Notes: generated from the sequence alone by a model not told the origin. A stretch of DNA of 64,000 nucleotides from JAJZGK01 sp035538795 (GCA_035538795.1 DATLJS010000042.1:62001-126000), one strand, 5' to 3'; positions 1-9,175 are shown, counted from the stretch's first letter. Translations and numbers: made by a program.

Positions 1-1
1 C

Positions 2-1450
2 AACCCGTTCGACGACGACAAGCTCAAGGAAGAATGCGGCGTCTTCGGCATCTTCGGACACGCCGGAGCGGCGTCGCATACCGCGCTGGGCCTGCACGCC
101 CTTCAGCATCGCGGCCAGGAAGCGGCGGGCATCGTCAGCTTCGACGGCGAGCATTTCCATAACCATCGCGGCATGGGCCACGTCGCCGACAATTTCGGCT
201 CGGAAGCGGTGATCAAGAAGCTGCCGGGTCAAATGGCCATCGGCCATGTGCGCTATTCCACCACCGGCGAAACCATGCTGCGCAACGTCCAGCCGCTGTT
301 CGCCGACTTCGAGTTCGGCGGTCTGGCCCTGGCCCATAACGGCAATCTGACCAACGCCCTGGCCATCCGCAAGCAACTGGTTCGCCGCGGCTGTCTGTTC
401 CAGTCGACCACCGATACCGAGGTGATCGTCCATCTGATCGCCATCAGCCTTTATTCCACCGTCGAAGAGCGCGTCATCGACGCCCTGCGTCAGGTCGAAG
501 GCGCCTATTCGCTGGTCTGTCTGACCCAAAACTCGGTGATCGGCGTGCGCGACCCGCTGGGCATCCGCCCGCTGGTGCTGGGCAAGCTGCCCGACGGCTC
601 CTATATCCTGGCCTCGGAAACCTGCGCCCTGGACATCGTCGGCGCCGAACTGATCCGCGACGTCGAACCGGGCGAACTGATCATCCTGGATCAGAGCGGC
701 CTGCGCTCCATCAAGCCCTTCAGCAAGACCTCGAAGCGGTTCTGCATCTTCGAGTACATCTATTTCGCCCGTCCCGACAGCGTCATGGAAGGCACCAGCG
801 TCTACGACGTGCGCAAGCGCATCGGTCAGGAACTGGCCCGCGAAAGCCATGTGGACGCCGACGTGGTGATTCCGGTGCCGGATTCCGGCGTTCCCGCCGC
901 CCTGGGCTATGCCGCCGAGGCCAAGATTCCCTTCGAGCTAGGCATCATCCGCAACCACTATGTCGGCCGCACCTTCATCGAGCCGACGGATTCCATCCGC
1001 CATCTGGGCGTCAAGCTGAAGCACAACGCCAACCGCGTGCATATCGAAGGCAAGCGGGTGATCCTGGTGGACGACTCCATCGTCCGCGGCACCACCTCGA
1101 CCAAGATCGTCGAAATGGTCCGCCAGGCCGGCGCCACCGAAGTGCATATGCGCATTTCCAGCCCGCCGACCACCTATTCCTGCTTCTACGGCATCGACAC
1201 GCCGAAACGCCAGAAGCTGCTGGCCGCCCGTTACGATCTGGCCGGCATGGCCAAGCTGATCGGTGTCGACAGTCTGGCCTTCATTTCGCTGGACGGCCTT
1301 TACCGCGCCGTCGGTGAAGAAAAGCGCGACAATGCCAACCCGCAATATTGCGACGCCTGTTTCACCGGCGATTACCCGATCATCTCGGCCGATCATCAGG
1401 AAGACGGCGCCGCCCAGGCCCCCCTCAGCCAACTGACCGGGGGCCACTGA
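2..1450 (+). CDS. purF: Amidophosphoribosyltransferase, 5' end cut by window edge
   Basis: First committed step of purine synthesis: glutamine-dependent conversion of PRPP to phosphoribosylamine. The reading frame is open from base 2. The Ntn-type nucleophile Cys is the TGC codon at 35-37 (EECGVFGIFG), preceded by at least 11 residues of a propeptide, so only the first few codons are missing. The PRPP-binding motif VILVDDSIVRGTTS is intact. Cysteines in CIFEYIYFARPD, YSCFYGID and YCDACFTGDYP match the four ligands of the Bacillus-type enzyme, so a 4Fe-4S cluster and propeptide processing are expected. The SDR gene begins 4 bp after the stop, which suggests co-transcription. Confidence 0.96.
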   Translation, partial: NPFDDDKLKEECGVFGIFGHAGAASHTALGLHALQHRGQEAAGIVSFDGEHFHNHRGMGHVADNFGSEAVIKKLPGQMAIGHVRYSTTGETMLRNVQPLFADFEFGGLALAHNGNLTNALAIRKQLVRRGCLFQSTTDTEVIVHLIAISLYSTVEERVIDALRQVEGAYSLVCLTQNSVIGVRDPLGIRPLVLGKLPDGSYILASETCALDIVGAELIRDVEPGELIILDQSGLRSIKPFSKTSKRFCIFEYIYFARPDSVMEGTSVYDVRKRIGQELARESHVDADVVIPVPDSGVPAALGYAAEAKIPFELGIIRNHYVGRTFIEPTDSIRHLGVKLKHNANRVHIEGKRVILVDDSIVRGTTSTKIVEMVRQAGATEVHMRISSPPTTYSCFYGIDTPKRQKLLAARYDLAGMAKLIGVDSLAFISLDGLYRAVGEEKRDNANPQYCDACFTGDYPIISADHQEDGAAQAPLSQLTGGH

Positions 1451-1454
1451 GCTC

Positions 1455-2177
1455 ATGTCGGAAGCCGTTGAACGTCGCCTCGAAGGGCGCATCGCCCTGA
1501 TCACCGGGGCGTCGCGGGGCATCGGCGCCGCCGTCGCCAAGCGTTTCGCCGCCGAAGGCGCGCAGGTCATCCTGCTGGCCCGCACCCAGGCCGCTCTTGA
1601 GGAGGTGGACGATGAAATCCGCTCGGCCGGAGGCAAGGCCACTCTGGTGCCGCTGGATTTGCGCAAGCCCGACGACATCGACCGCATGGGCTATTCCCTG
1701 TTCCAGCGCTTCGGCAAGCTGGACATCCTGGTGGGCAATGCCGGCGTGCTGGGCGGACTGTCCCCCGTAGGCCATCAGGCCCTGAGGGAATGGGATGAAG
1801 TGATGGCGGTCAACCTGAGCGCCAACATGCGCCTGATCCGCAGCTTCGACAATTTGCTACGCCAATCGGATGCCGGCCGCGCCATCTTCACCACTTCGGG
1901 CGTGACCAACGAGCCGCACCCCTTCTGGGGATCTTATGCCGCCAGCAAATCCGCTCTGGAAACCCTGGTGCTGACCTGGGCGGCGGAAGTCGCCCGCAAC
2001 ACCAAGCTGAAGGTCAATCTGGTGGATCCCGGCGTCGTCCGCACCCGCCTGCGCGTCGAGGCATTCCCCGGCGAAGACCAGGCCACTCTGGCCACGCCGG
2101 AAAGCGTGGCCGATTGCTACGTCGATCTGGCTTCGGCCAATTGTCCCCACCACGGCAAGATCATCCGGGCGCAATAA
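1455..2177 (+). CDS. Short-chain dehydrogenase/reductase family protein
   Basis: A 240-residue Rossmann-fold oxidoreductase. The cofactor loop TGASRGIGAAVA lies near residue 18, NAG near residue 95, and the catalytic YxxxK occurs as YAASKSALE near residue 157. Length and motifs fit classical SDR enzymes. The substrate cannot be read from sequence. It starts 4 bp downstream of purF and is probably in the same transcript; its relation to purine synthesis is unknown. No signal peptide or membrane segment is seen. Confidence 0.9.
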   Translation: MSEAVERRLEGRIALITGASRGIGAAVAKRFAAEGAQVILLARTQAALEEVDDEIRSAGGKATLVPLDLRKPDDIDRMGYSLFQRFGKLDILVGNAGVLGGLSPVGHQALREWDEVMAVNLSANMRLIRSFDNLLRQSDAGRAIFTTSGVTNEPHPFWGSYAASKSALETLVLTWAAEVARNTKLKVNLVDPGVVRTRLRVEAFPGEDQATLATPESVADCYVDLASANCPHHGKIIRAQ

Positions 2178-2183
2178 TGTACC

Positions 2184-2203
2184 GGCAGGCCTAACGGCCT
2201 GCC
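2184..2203 (+). terminator. Hairpin just after the SDR gene
   Basis: Perfect 8 bp stem (GGCAGGCC / GGCCTGCC) around a TAAC loop, 6 bp after the SDR stop codon. No T-run follows, so it is either a weak terminator or an mRNA 3' end structure. Its right arm overlaps the first copy of the direct repeat at 2198-2233. Confidence 0.35.
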
Positions 2204-2233
2204 GTAAGTCCCTCGCCGGGCGGACGCGCCGCG
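2198..2233. repeat. Intergenic direct repeat, copy 1
   Basis: Copy 1 of a roughly 36 bp sequence beginning CCTGCCGTAAG and ending GGCGGACGCGCCGCG. It recurs 52 bp later (2286-2322) with a single inserted A. It lies between the SDR gene and the next convergent gene. Its function is unknown; it may be an interspersed repeat family. Confidence 0.75.
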
Positions 2234-2285
2234 TCCTTGGCCGCTCGCTCAATGCTCGCTGAAAACAGACCGCCAGGGCAACCAG

Positions 2286-2322
2286 CCTGCCGTAAAGTCC
2301 CTCGCCGGGCGGACGCGCCGCG
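2286..2322. repeat. Intergenic direct repeat, copy 2
   Basis: Copy 2 of the repeat at 2198-2233, one base longer (GTAAAG for GTAAG). It ends one base before the stop codon of the minus-strand gene at 2324. The copies are almost identical although non-coding, so the duplication is recent or under selection. Confidence 0.75.
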
Positions 2323-2323
2323 A

Positions 2324-2746
2324 TCAGTGCGGGGCCTGCACCGCCACGGGGTCGACCCGATCGTCCGGCCGATCGAAAGGCAAAATGTCCACCAGCTTGG
2401 GTTCCAGCGTGTCGTTCAGGTATCGGGCCACGCCCGCCCTGAATTCCGGCTTGAAATAAGCCCAGGTGACGAATACGCCGCCATGAGGCTCATAGGTCAA
2501 CACCGATTCGGAATCGCGGGCGAATTCCAAGGCTTTGCCCAGATCATCGGTAGCGGCCGCATGGATCCATTCGGGCTTTTGCCCCCAATGCCACAGCACA
2601 TAAACGCCTCCCTCGCCGTCCAGCTCCTCTTCGTCCGGGTGCAGGCTCAGCAGGCGGCGGTAATGGCCGTATTCATCCTTTTCCCAGGGGATCACCGCCG
2701 GGCGGTGGTCATCGGCGTCGTCCCGCAACAAATCTAGCAGGGTCAT
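2324..2746 (-). CDS. Conserved-looking small protein of unknown function
   Basis: A 140-residue protein not recognised from any family. The chosen ATG at 2746 is preceded by GAGAGAGG; the longer frame (to 2950) adds an Arg/Cys-rich stretch without coding character. The body is acidic and rich in aromatic residues, with GGVYVLWHWG and GGVFVTWAYF as two similar beta-strand-like segments, and a Pro/Asp-rich tail. No signal peptide or membrane helix is visible, so it is probably cytosolic. It is convergent with the SDR gene and divergent from the phosphatase gene at 2937. Confidence 0.75.
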   Translation of the reverse strand: MTLLDLLRDDADDHRPAVIPWEKDEYGHYRRLLSLHPDEEELDGEGGVYVLWHWGQKPEWIHAAATDDLGKALEFARDSESVLTYEPHGGVFVTWAYFKPEFRAGVARYLNDTLEPKLVDILPFDRPDDRVDPVAVQAPH

Positions 2747-2936
2747 GGCGAACCTCTCTCCCTCCCATCCTTGGCGGTTGTCCCGCTGCTTCTCATTAAG
2801 GTGAGCGTTGTCGCGGCCCAACGCAACCCCACCAAAGGAACAAGGAGGGCACAAACGGCAGGCAAAGATTGACTCTGCCGCTCTGTTATGGCGTTCATCG
2901 CTTCTGGGATTTGTTACAGGGCGAGACTCGCGGCAT

Positions 2937-3497
2937 ATGTTACCCCACACGTCTTTCTACTTTCTGCGCCATGGGGTGACCGATCACAATCAGCGACGCG
3001 TCGTCATGGGGCAATTGGACATCCCCTTGAACGATCAGGGCCGATGGCAGGCCAAGGCGGCCGGGGCGGTTCTGGCCCAGGCCGGCGTCCGCCGCATCGC
3101 CGCCAGCCCGCTGGTGCGCGCGTTGGAAACCGCCCGCATCGTCGCGGACTGTTGCGGCGGCGGAGAACCGGAAATCATCAAGGATTTGAGCGAACGGGAT
3201 TGGGGCGCCATGACCGGGCGCAGCCACCGCGAACTGTTCAAGCTGCCGCCGCAAGCGACGCCTCAGGGCGCGGAAACGCCCGAATTTTTCAGCCAGCGCA
3301 TCCTGACCGCCGTTGCCGGTCTGATCCCCCACGACAATACCCAGGCTCCCATCCTGCTGGTGGCCCATGCCGGCGCCTGCCGGGTCTTGCGCCGCCATAT
3401 GGGGCTGGACGACGGCCAGTCTCCGGTTCCCAACGCCCTGCCTCTGCTGTTTTCAGCCGAGGCGGGCGGGGAATGGCGGGAAATCAGGGTAATGTGA
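2937..3497 (+). CDS. Histidine phosphatase (phosphoglycerate mutase-like) family protein
   Basis: A 186-residue protein whose catalytic histidine lies in FLRHGVTDHN at residue 11. The second active-site histidine is in LLVAHAGACR. Such enzymes form a phosphohistidine and act as mutases, or more often as phosphatases on sugar phosphates, alpha-ribazole phosphate or nucleotides; the substrate is not evident here. The ATG at 2937 places RHG at the usual distance from the N-terminus; upstream starts in the same frame give an unlikely extension. Its stop abuts the dihydroorotase stop with no spacer. Confidence 0.88.
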   Translation: MLPHTSFYFLRHGVTDHNQRRVVMGQLDIPLNDQGRWQAKAAGAVLAQAGVRRIAASPLVRALETARIVADCCGGGEPEIIKDLSERDWGAMTGRSHRELFKLPPQATPQGAETPEFFSQRILTAVAGLIPHDNTQAPILLVAHAGACRVLRRHMGLDDGQSPVPNALPLLFSAEAGGEWREIRVM

Positions 3498-4838
3498 TCA
3501 ACCCTTGGCCAGCGTCTCGCCGAAGCGCAGGGGCTGGCCCAGCGGATCGCCGATCAAGGTGTCGTCGCGCATCACCACGTTGCCGCGGATGATGGTCGAG
3601 ATCGGCCAGCCTTTGATCCTCATGCCGTCGAAGGGGGTCCAGCCGCACTTGCTGGCGATCCACATATTGGTGATCTTGCGCTCGGCCTTCAGGTCGACCA
3701 CCGTGAAGTCGGCGTCGTACCCGACGGCGATACGCCCTTTGTTGACCATGTTGTAGACGCGGGCCGGACCGGCGCTGGTCAAATCGATAAAACGCCCCAG
3801 CGACAGGCGCCCTTCGGCCACATGGTTCAGCATCACCGGCACCAGCGTCTGCACGCCGGTCATCCCCGACGGGCTTTGCGGATAGGGCTTGGATTTTTCT
3901 TCCCTGGTGTGCGGCGCATGGTCCGAACCGATGACGTCGACGACGCCCTGCTCCAAGGCCTTCCACAGGGCCAGACGGTGTTCCTCCGAGCGAATCGGCG
4001 GGTTCATCTGGGCATAGGTACCCAGACGGCGGTAACAGTCGGGGCCGGACAGGGTCAGATGCTGGGGCGTCACCTCCACCGAGGCGATGTCCTTGTTGCG
4101 CGCCAAAAGCTCCATTTCCTGGGCGGTGGTGACGTGCAGCACATGCACCCGGCGGCCAGCGGCGCGGGCCAGACGCAACAGCCGCTGGGTGGCCAGCAAA
4201 GCCGTTTGGGCGTCGCGCCACTCGGGATGCATCTCAGGCTCGGCCCCGCCTTCCACCATGTGGAAACGCTCTTTCAGGCGGCTTTCGTCTTCGCAATGCA
4301 CGGCGACGCGGCGGAAACCGTGGGACAGCACCTCGGCCAGTGCCTCGTCGCGGTCCACCAGCAGGCTGCCGGTCGAACTGCCCATGAACACCTTGACGCC
4401 GGCACAGCCGGGCAACAGTTCCAACCTGCCCAGCTCTGACAAATTCTCGGCCGCCGCGCCGACGAAAAAGGCGTGATCGGTCCAGGCCCGGTTTTTCGCC
4501 CGGGCCAGCTTGTCGGCGATGGCCTCGGCGGTGGTGGTCGAAGGCTTGGTGTTCGGCATCTCGCAGATGGCGGTGACGCCGCCCAAAGCCGCCGAGGCGG
4601 TGCCGGTGGCCAGGTCTTCCTTGTGCTCCAGTCCCGGTTCGCGCAAATGCACCTGGCTGTCGATGACGCCAGGCAGCACGGTCAGACCGGCCAGATCCAT
4701 CACTTCGGCGGTCTTGGCTTCGGACAAAGCGCCGATGGCGGCGATGCGGCCGTCCTTGACGGCGATGTCGGCGCGAACCACGCCGCCGGGCGTGGCGACA
4801 TCGGCGCCGGTAAGAACCAGATCGAAGCTGTCGGACAT
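3498..4838 (-). CDS. pyrC: Dihydroorotase-type amidohydrolase
   Basis: Cyclises carbamoyl aspartate to dihydroorotate in pyrimidine synthesis. Family marks are PGVIDSQVHLREPG, EMPNTKP, VKVFMGSSTGS (carboxylated metal-bridging Lys), VAVHCEDE, VLHVTTAQE and VIGSDHAPHT with the catalytic Asp. The first histidine of the usual HxH metal motif is Gln here (QVH). I recall this variant from some bacterial dihydroorotases, so activity is likely but should not be assumed. The ATG at 4838 has AAGGGA at good spacing; another in-frame ATG lies 9 bp upstream. The gene starts 12 bp after asnB. Confidence 0.87.
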   Translation of the reverse strand: MSDSFDLVLTGADVATPGGVVRADIAVKDGRIAAIGALSEAKTAEVMDLAGLTVLPGVIDSQVHLREPGLEHKEDLATGTASAALGGVTAICEMPNTKPSTTTAEAIADKLARAKNRAWTDHAFFVGAAAENLSELGRLELLPGCAGVKVFMGSSTGSLLVDRDEALAEVLSHGFRRVAVHCEDESRLKERFHMVEGGAEPEMHPEWRDAQTALLATQRLLRLARAAGRRVHVLHVTTAQEMELLARNKDIASVEVTPQHLTLSGPDCYRRLGTYAQMNPPIRSEEHRLALWKALEQGVVDVIGSDHAPHTREEKSKPYPQSPSGMTGVQTLVPVMLNHVAEGRLSLGRFIDLTSAGPARVYNMVNKGRIAVGYDADFTVVDLKAERKITNMWIASKCGWTPFDGMRIKGWPISTIIRGNVVMRDDTLIGDPLGQPLRFGETLAKG

Positions 4839-4850
4839 GGGAAACATCCC

Positions 4851-6590
4851 TTACGCGGAAAGAACGGAGAAAACATCGCCCTGCGGGCTTTTGCCTTGGA
4901 CATGAACATGGTGCCACAAAGCATAAAACAACAGGGTCCAGGCGGCGAATCCCGCCTTTTTACCGCCTGAACGGAACAAAGTCTCGACGCTGCCGGGGCG
5001 GCAAAGCTCCTGAATGGCCGGACTGGCCGCCACCAGGGCGCCCAGATGCGGCTTGCCCGCCATCCAGTCGGCCACCGGTACCGTGAAGCCCCGCTTGGGG
5101 GAAAACGGCCTGGCTTCCGGTAGTACACCCGCCAGCCATTGGCGTAGCGCCGCCTTGCCCTGGCCCTTGGCCAGCTTCTGCCGGTCCGGCAAGTTATAGG
5201 CGAAGCGCGCCACTTCACGGTCCAGGAAGGGCACACGCCCCTCGATACCGTGGGCCATCAGCATGCGGTCCAGCTTGACCAGCAGATCGTTGGGCAGCCA
5301 GTCGGCGCAATCCACCGCCTGGGCTTTTTGCAGACGGTTGCCGGGACGGCCGGTGGCTTCGGCCTCGGACGCGGCGTAACCGGTCCGCCAGCCGCGGCTT
5401 TCGTCGCGTAAGACGCCCAGCCCCTCGAAGCTGGAGGACCGGCGCATCTGCTTGGCGAAGGGCCAGGGGCGCATGGCGGCGCGATAGCGGCCATAACCGG
5501 CAAACAGTTCGTCGCCTCCTTCCCCGGACAGGATCACCTTCACCGATTTGCGGGCTTGTGCCGCCAGCTTGAAGGTGGGAACCACGGCATAATCGGCGAC
5601 GGGATCGTCAAGATGGGCAGCGATGGCCGGCAGGGACAACCAGAAATCGGCCTCTTCGACCGCCACTTCCACATGCTCAGCCCCGACGACGCGGGCCAGT
5701 TCGCGGGCATGTTCGCTTTCGTCGCGGGCCGCCGTGCCCGGGAAAAAAGCGGTGAAGGCCAATACGGGGCGGCTGTTGAGACGGGCCATCAAGGCCAGCA
5801 CCGCCGAACTGTCGATACCACCCGACAGGAACATGCCGTAAGGAACGTCGGAACGCTGGTGCAGAGATACCGATTCCTCCAGCACCCGGTCCAAAGCCGC
5901 CGTCGAGGTATCGACCGGCCTTTCCACCACCAGGGCGTCCAGGCGGCGGCGCTCGACGATGCGTCCCTGCTCCACCGCCACCGTCTCGCCCGGCAGCAGG
6001 CGGTGAACGCCCTCAAAAGCGGTTTCCGTGCCGGTGGTGAATTGCAGGTTCAAAAGCTCGTCGCGGCCTTGCTTTCGCAGGCGGCGGTCCACCAGCCCGG
6101 TGGCCAGAATGGCCTGGGGCTCGGAAGCGAACAGGAAGCCTTCGGCGCATTCCGCCCAATAGAGCGGCTTGATGCCGAACGGATCGCGCGACAGCACCAG
6201 CCGCCCCTTGTCGGGATCATGCAGGGCGATGGCGTACATGCCGCGCAGGTATTTGGGGAAATCCAGACCGTGGCGCTGATAGAGATACAGCGGCGGCTCG
6301 CAGTCCGAGCCTGTCTTGAACGCCACCTCGGACAAAGCCGCCCGCAGCTCGACGTGGTTGTAGATTTCGCCGTTGGCGACAAGAGCCAGATCGCCGGAGG
6401 CGAACAGCGGCTGGTCGCCGGTCACCAGATCGATGATGGCCAAACGGCAATGGGCCAGCCCCACCGAGGTCTTGGCGTAAAAACCCTGGCCGTCCGGTCC
6501 CCGATGGGCCATGGCCTGGGTCATGGCGCGCAAGACCGCTTCGGCGGGCGGGCCGCCGTTTGCCGTCATCAGCCCGGCGATACCGCACAT
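4851..6590 (-). CDS. asnB: Asparagine synthase (glutamine-hydrolysing)
   Basis: A 579-residue two-domain enzyme. The N-terminal class II glutaminase starts MCGIAGLM with Cys2 as nucleophile and carries HRGPDGQGF and ANGEIYNH. The C-terminal synthetase domain has the PP-loop LSGGIDSSAVLAL near residue 245 and SGEGGDELFAGYGRY near residue 358. It makes asparagine from aspartate, ATP and glutamine. Paralogues in polysaccharide clusters amidate other substrates, and two glycosyltransferase genes lie directly upstream (1 bp gap), so a role in envelope glycan synthesis is possible. Confidence 0.92.
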   Translation of the reverse strand: MCGIAGLMTANGGPPAEAVLRAMTQAMAHRGPDGQGFYAKTSVGLAHCRLAIIDLVTGDQPLFASGDLALVANGEIYNHVELRAALSEVAFKTGSDCEPPLYLYQRHGLDFPKYLRGMYAIALHDPDKGRLVLSRDPFGIKPLYWAECAEGFLFASEPQAILATGLVDRRLRKQGRDELLNLQFTTGTETAFEGVHRLLPGETVAVEQGRIVERRRLDALVVERPVDTSTAALDRVLEESVSLHQRSDVPYGMFLSGGIDSSAVLALMARLNSRPVLAFTAFFPGTAARDESEHARELARVVGAEHVEVAVEEADFWLSLPAIAAHLDDPVADYAVVPTFKLAAQARKSVKVILSGEGGDELFAGYGRYRAAMRPWPFAKQMRRSSSFEGLGVLRDESRGWRTGYAASEAEATGRPGNRLQKAQAVDCADWLPNDLLVKLDRMLMAHGIEGRVPFLDREVARFAYNLPDRQKLAKGQGKAALRQWLAGVLPEARPFSPKRGFTVPVADWMAGKPHLGALVAASPAIQELCRPGSVETLFRSGGKKAGFAAWTLLFYALWHHVHVQGKSPQGDVFSVLSA

Positions 6591-6591
6591 C

Positions 6592-7632
6592 TTAAGGCAG
6601 CACCGACTCGAAGAAACGCCGATAGGCGGCCACCACGGCCTGTTCGGTATATTGCTCCTCGTAGACGGCCCGCCCGGCGTCGGCCAGGGCGGTGCGAAGC
6701 TCGGCGCTGGACAAGGCCTGACGGATGGCGGCGGCCAGCGGCTCCGGCTGATCCAGCGGCGTCAGCAGACCGTTGACGCCGTCCTCGATCAGCACCGCCG
6801 GGCCTTGGCTGGCGGTGCAGACCACCGGCACCCGCTGGGCCCAGGCCTCGATCACCACATTGCCCAGCGGCTCGTGGCGGGCGGGGTGGACGAACAGGTT
6901 GGCGGTGGCGAACAGACGCGGCACGTCGTCGCGCCAGCCCAGGAAACGCACGCGGGGCTTGATGCCCAGCTTGGTGGCCAAGGCCTCCAGCGCCGCCTGC
7001 TCCGGCCCCACGCCGGCCAGCAGCAGATAGGCGTCCGGCACATGCACCAAGGCTTTCAGCAGAACGTCGAAAGCCTTGTTGGTGTGCAGCCGTCCCAGCC
7101 CCAGCAGGATCGGCGCGCTTTCGGGAATATAAAGCTCCTTGCGCGGGATCGGCGTGCCGGGAGTGTCTGAGACGAAATTGGGCAGATAGACCGCCTTGCC
7201 CTCGGGCCAGCCCTCGGCCGTCAGGTAGTCGACGATGGACTGTGTGTCGCCCACCAGATAGTCGCAGCCCTGATAATATTTCAGGTCGTAATAGCCGCCC
7301 AGGCGGGCGACACGGACAAAACCGCCAGGCTGGCCGGCCTTGCTTTTCGGCGCCATGCCACTGGCCCGGCTCATCCAGGTGAAGACGATGTCCGGCTTGA
7401 AATCGCGGGTGTGGCGGGCAAAGGCCATGGGCGTCAGAAAGTCCAGCTTGCCGCCGAAGCGCAGCTGATGCACGTCCAGCCCCTGCTCGCGCAACAAGGC
7501 GGCGCGGCGATCGTCCTTGCGGATCAGCACCCGCTGTTCGATGCCGGCGCGGGACAGAGCCGGCACCAAACGCTCGAAAAACCGTTCGGCCCCACCATGG
7601 GGCGCACCGGCGATGGCTTGAAGAATTCTCAT
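6592..7632 (-). CDS. Glycosyltransferase, GT4-like
   Basis: A 346-residue GT-B fold glycosyltransferase. The N-terminus MRILQAIAGAPHGGAERFFERL is the usual GT4 opening with a GGAE acceptor loop. The C-terminal half has GLGRLHTNKAFDVLLKAL and the nucleotide-sugar site HEPLGNVVIEAWAQRVPVV followed by DGVNGLL. The ATG at 7632 overlaps the upstream gene stop by 4 bp (ATGA), showing translational coupling; longer frames run through shadow sequence. Sugar donor and acceptor are unknown. Likely part of lipopolysaccharide or exopolysaccharide synthesis with its neighbours. Confidence 0.9.
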   Translation of the reverse strand: MRILQAIAGAPHGGAERFFERLVPALSRAGIEQRVLIRKDDRRAALLREQGLDVHQLRFGGKLDFLTPMAFARHTRDFKPDIVFTWMSRASGMAPKSKAGQPGGFVRVARLGGYYDLKYYQGCDYLVGDTQSIVDYLTAEGWPEGKAVYLPNFVSDTPGTPIPRKELYIPESAPILLGLGRLHTNKAFDVLLKALVHVPDAYLLLAGVGPEQAALEALATKLGIKPRVRFLGWRDDVPRLFATANLFVHPARHEPLGNVVIEAWAQRVPVVCTASQGPAVLIEDGVNGLLTPLDQPEPLAAAIRQALSSAELRTALADAGRAVYEEQYTEQAVVAAYRRFFESVLP

Positions 7633-8669
7633 GTCCTCTCTCCGGCGCGCAGCAAAGCGTCGAACTCGGCGGCGGCCGCATCCCAGCTGCGCTCGCGCTG
7701 CAGCAGCCGGGCGTCTCGGCTCATCCCCCAGAATGTGTCGTCGTCGGTCAGAAGGCGCACGGTCACGTTGACCAGCGCCGCATCGTCGGGCACCGCCTGG
7801 CCGGTCTGGCCGTCGCGGATGCGCTCCTTGGCCCCGCCCAGGGGGCGCACCACCGCCGGCAGCCCGCAAGCCTGACTGTCCAGCAGGGTCCAGGCCACCA
7901 TGTCGTCGACATGGCCGGGATAAAGATGCACGCGTGCCGAACGGTACAGCTCGGCCATGCCGCCGTCGCCCTTGGGCGCCACCACTTCGACGCCGTCGGC
8001 CTGCGCCATCTGGACCTGGGCATAAACGGACACCAGGGCTTCCGGCACCTCGCCGGTGCGCACGGCCTTGTCCAGACTGGCCGAAACCACCAGCAGGCGG
8101 GCTTCGGGCACCTGGGGACGGATCTGTTCCTTCCACAGCACCAGCAGCGCAGACAGACCGTGGGCGGGATGGCTGGTGACGATGGCAGTCGGCGCGTCGG
8201 CCAGTTGGGTCGGCAGATCGGCCATGAAGTCGCTGCGCACCCCCGGCACCATCAGCCGCAGCGGCATCGCCTCGCTACCCACCGGCGCGCCCTGCACCTG
8301 GGCTACGCTGTTGAGCAGCACCATAGGACTGAAGCTTTCGACGCCTTTGCGCGCCGCCGTCAATTGCGGACCGGTCGCCGTGCTCCACAACACCCGCTTG
8401 CCGGCAAGTCGCACCGAGCCCAGCAGGGACGGTTTGCGGAAAGCCACCAGCGCGTCGGTCTGGGTGGGAAAGGCTTTATCCAGGGTTTCCCAATGCACAC
8501 CTTCGATGATCATGCCGTAGCGGGCGCGGTTGTAGGCGTGAACGTCGTGGCCCCGGCGGGCCAGCGCGGCGGCCAGACTGGCAAAGGCTTTTTCGGCGCC
8601 GCCCAACGGGCGGTTGGCCGGCGAATAGCCGTCGAAAGGAATGGAGTCGTCGACCAGGGTGATATGCAT
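7629..8669 (-). CDS. Glycosyltransferase-like protein
   Basis: A 346-residue protein with a GT4-type N-terminus (MHITLVDDSIPFDGYSP, then GGAEKAFASLAAAL) and a C-terminal donor-domain-like part (MAELYRSARVHLYPGHVDD, then SQACGLPAVVRPLGGAKERI). The usual E-x7-E motif is degenerate, so it is a divergent member. The ATG at 8669 is chosen because the longer TTG start lacks a ribosome-binding site. It overlaps the next glycosyltransferase by 4 bp. Probably makes the same glycan as that gene. Confidence 0.82.
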   Translation of the reverse strand: MHITLVDDSIPFDGYSPANRPLGGAEKAFASLAAALARRGHDVHAYNRARYGMIIEGVHWETLDKAFPTQTDALVAFRKPSLLGSVRLAGKRVLWSTATGPQLTAARKGVESFSPMVLLNSVAQVQGAPVGSEAMPLRLMVPGVRSDFMADLPTQLADAPTAIVTSHPAHGLSALLVLWKEQIRPQVPEARLLVVSASLDKAVRTGEVPEALVSVYAQVQMAQADGVEVVAPKGDGGMAELYRSARVHLYPGHVDDMVAWTLLDSQACGLPAVVRPLGGAKERIRDGQTGQAVPDDAALVNVTVRLLTDDDTFWGMSRDARLLQRERSWDAAAAEFDALLRAGERT

Positions 8670-8729
8670 GACCACGGTTATAAGGTGCGCGCCGTCCCCC
8701 GGCAAGGGGAGCGGGGACGCAAGATGTCG

Positions 8730-9044
8730 TCAACCGAAAGCCGGAACCTCGCGCCGCAGGTCGAGACCGTCGTGCAGAAAGCTGATGGAAAGCTGCACGG
8801 TCACCTCGTCGCCCCGTCCCGGCGACGCAGCAGGAAACGGCTGATGCAGAGACAAACCCGCAGCTTCCAGGGCCGGAGCGAACGCCCCTTCCGCCCCGCG
8901 CGGCAGATTGAATGCCAGCATGGCCAAGCGGTTGGAAAAGAACTGGTGGGAAATGACCCAGCCTCCCGCCGTCATCACCGCCCGCTCGACCTCGGCCACA
9001 GTCACGTTGAAATCACCGATGGACGATGCTTCCTGCCTGATCAT
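8730..9044 (-). CDS. Small protein of unknown function, first gene of the glycosyltransferase operon
   Basis: A 104-residue protein with no family recognised. The ATG at 9044 follows AGAGGCGGG. It opens MIRQEASSIGDFNVTVAEVERAV, has a central hydrophobic segment (FFSNRLAMLAFNLP) and lacks a signal peptide. It lies 60 bp upstream of the two glycosyltransferases on the same strand and is probably co-transcribed. Codon use resembles the neighbours, so I regard it as real. Confidence 0.65.
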   Translation of the reverse strand: MIRQEASSIGDFNVTVAEVERAVMTAGGWVISHQFFSNRLAMLAFNLPRGAEGAFAPALEAAGLSLHQPFPAASPGRGDEVTVQLSISFLHDGLDLRREVPAFG

Positions 9045-9175
9045 CAAACCCGCCTCTGACCGGAACGCCCGCGCCAGATTAGCCGAAAGAACCGGAACAC
9101 AGCCACTCTCCTCTTGCCTGAGTTCCGTCCAGGGACCACCTTAAGACCATGATTTCCCTGGAAGGATGGTCGGTC

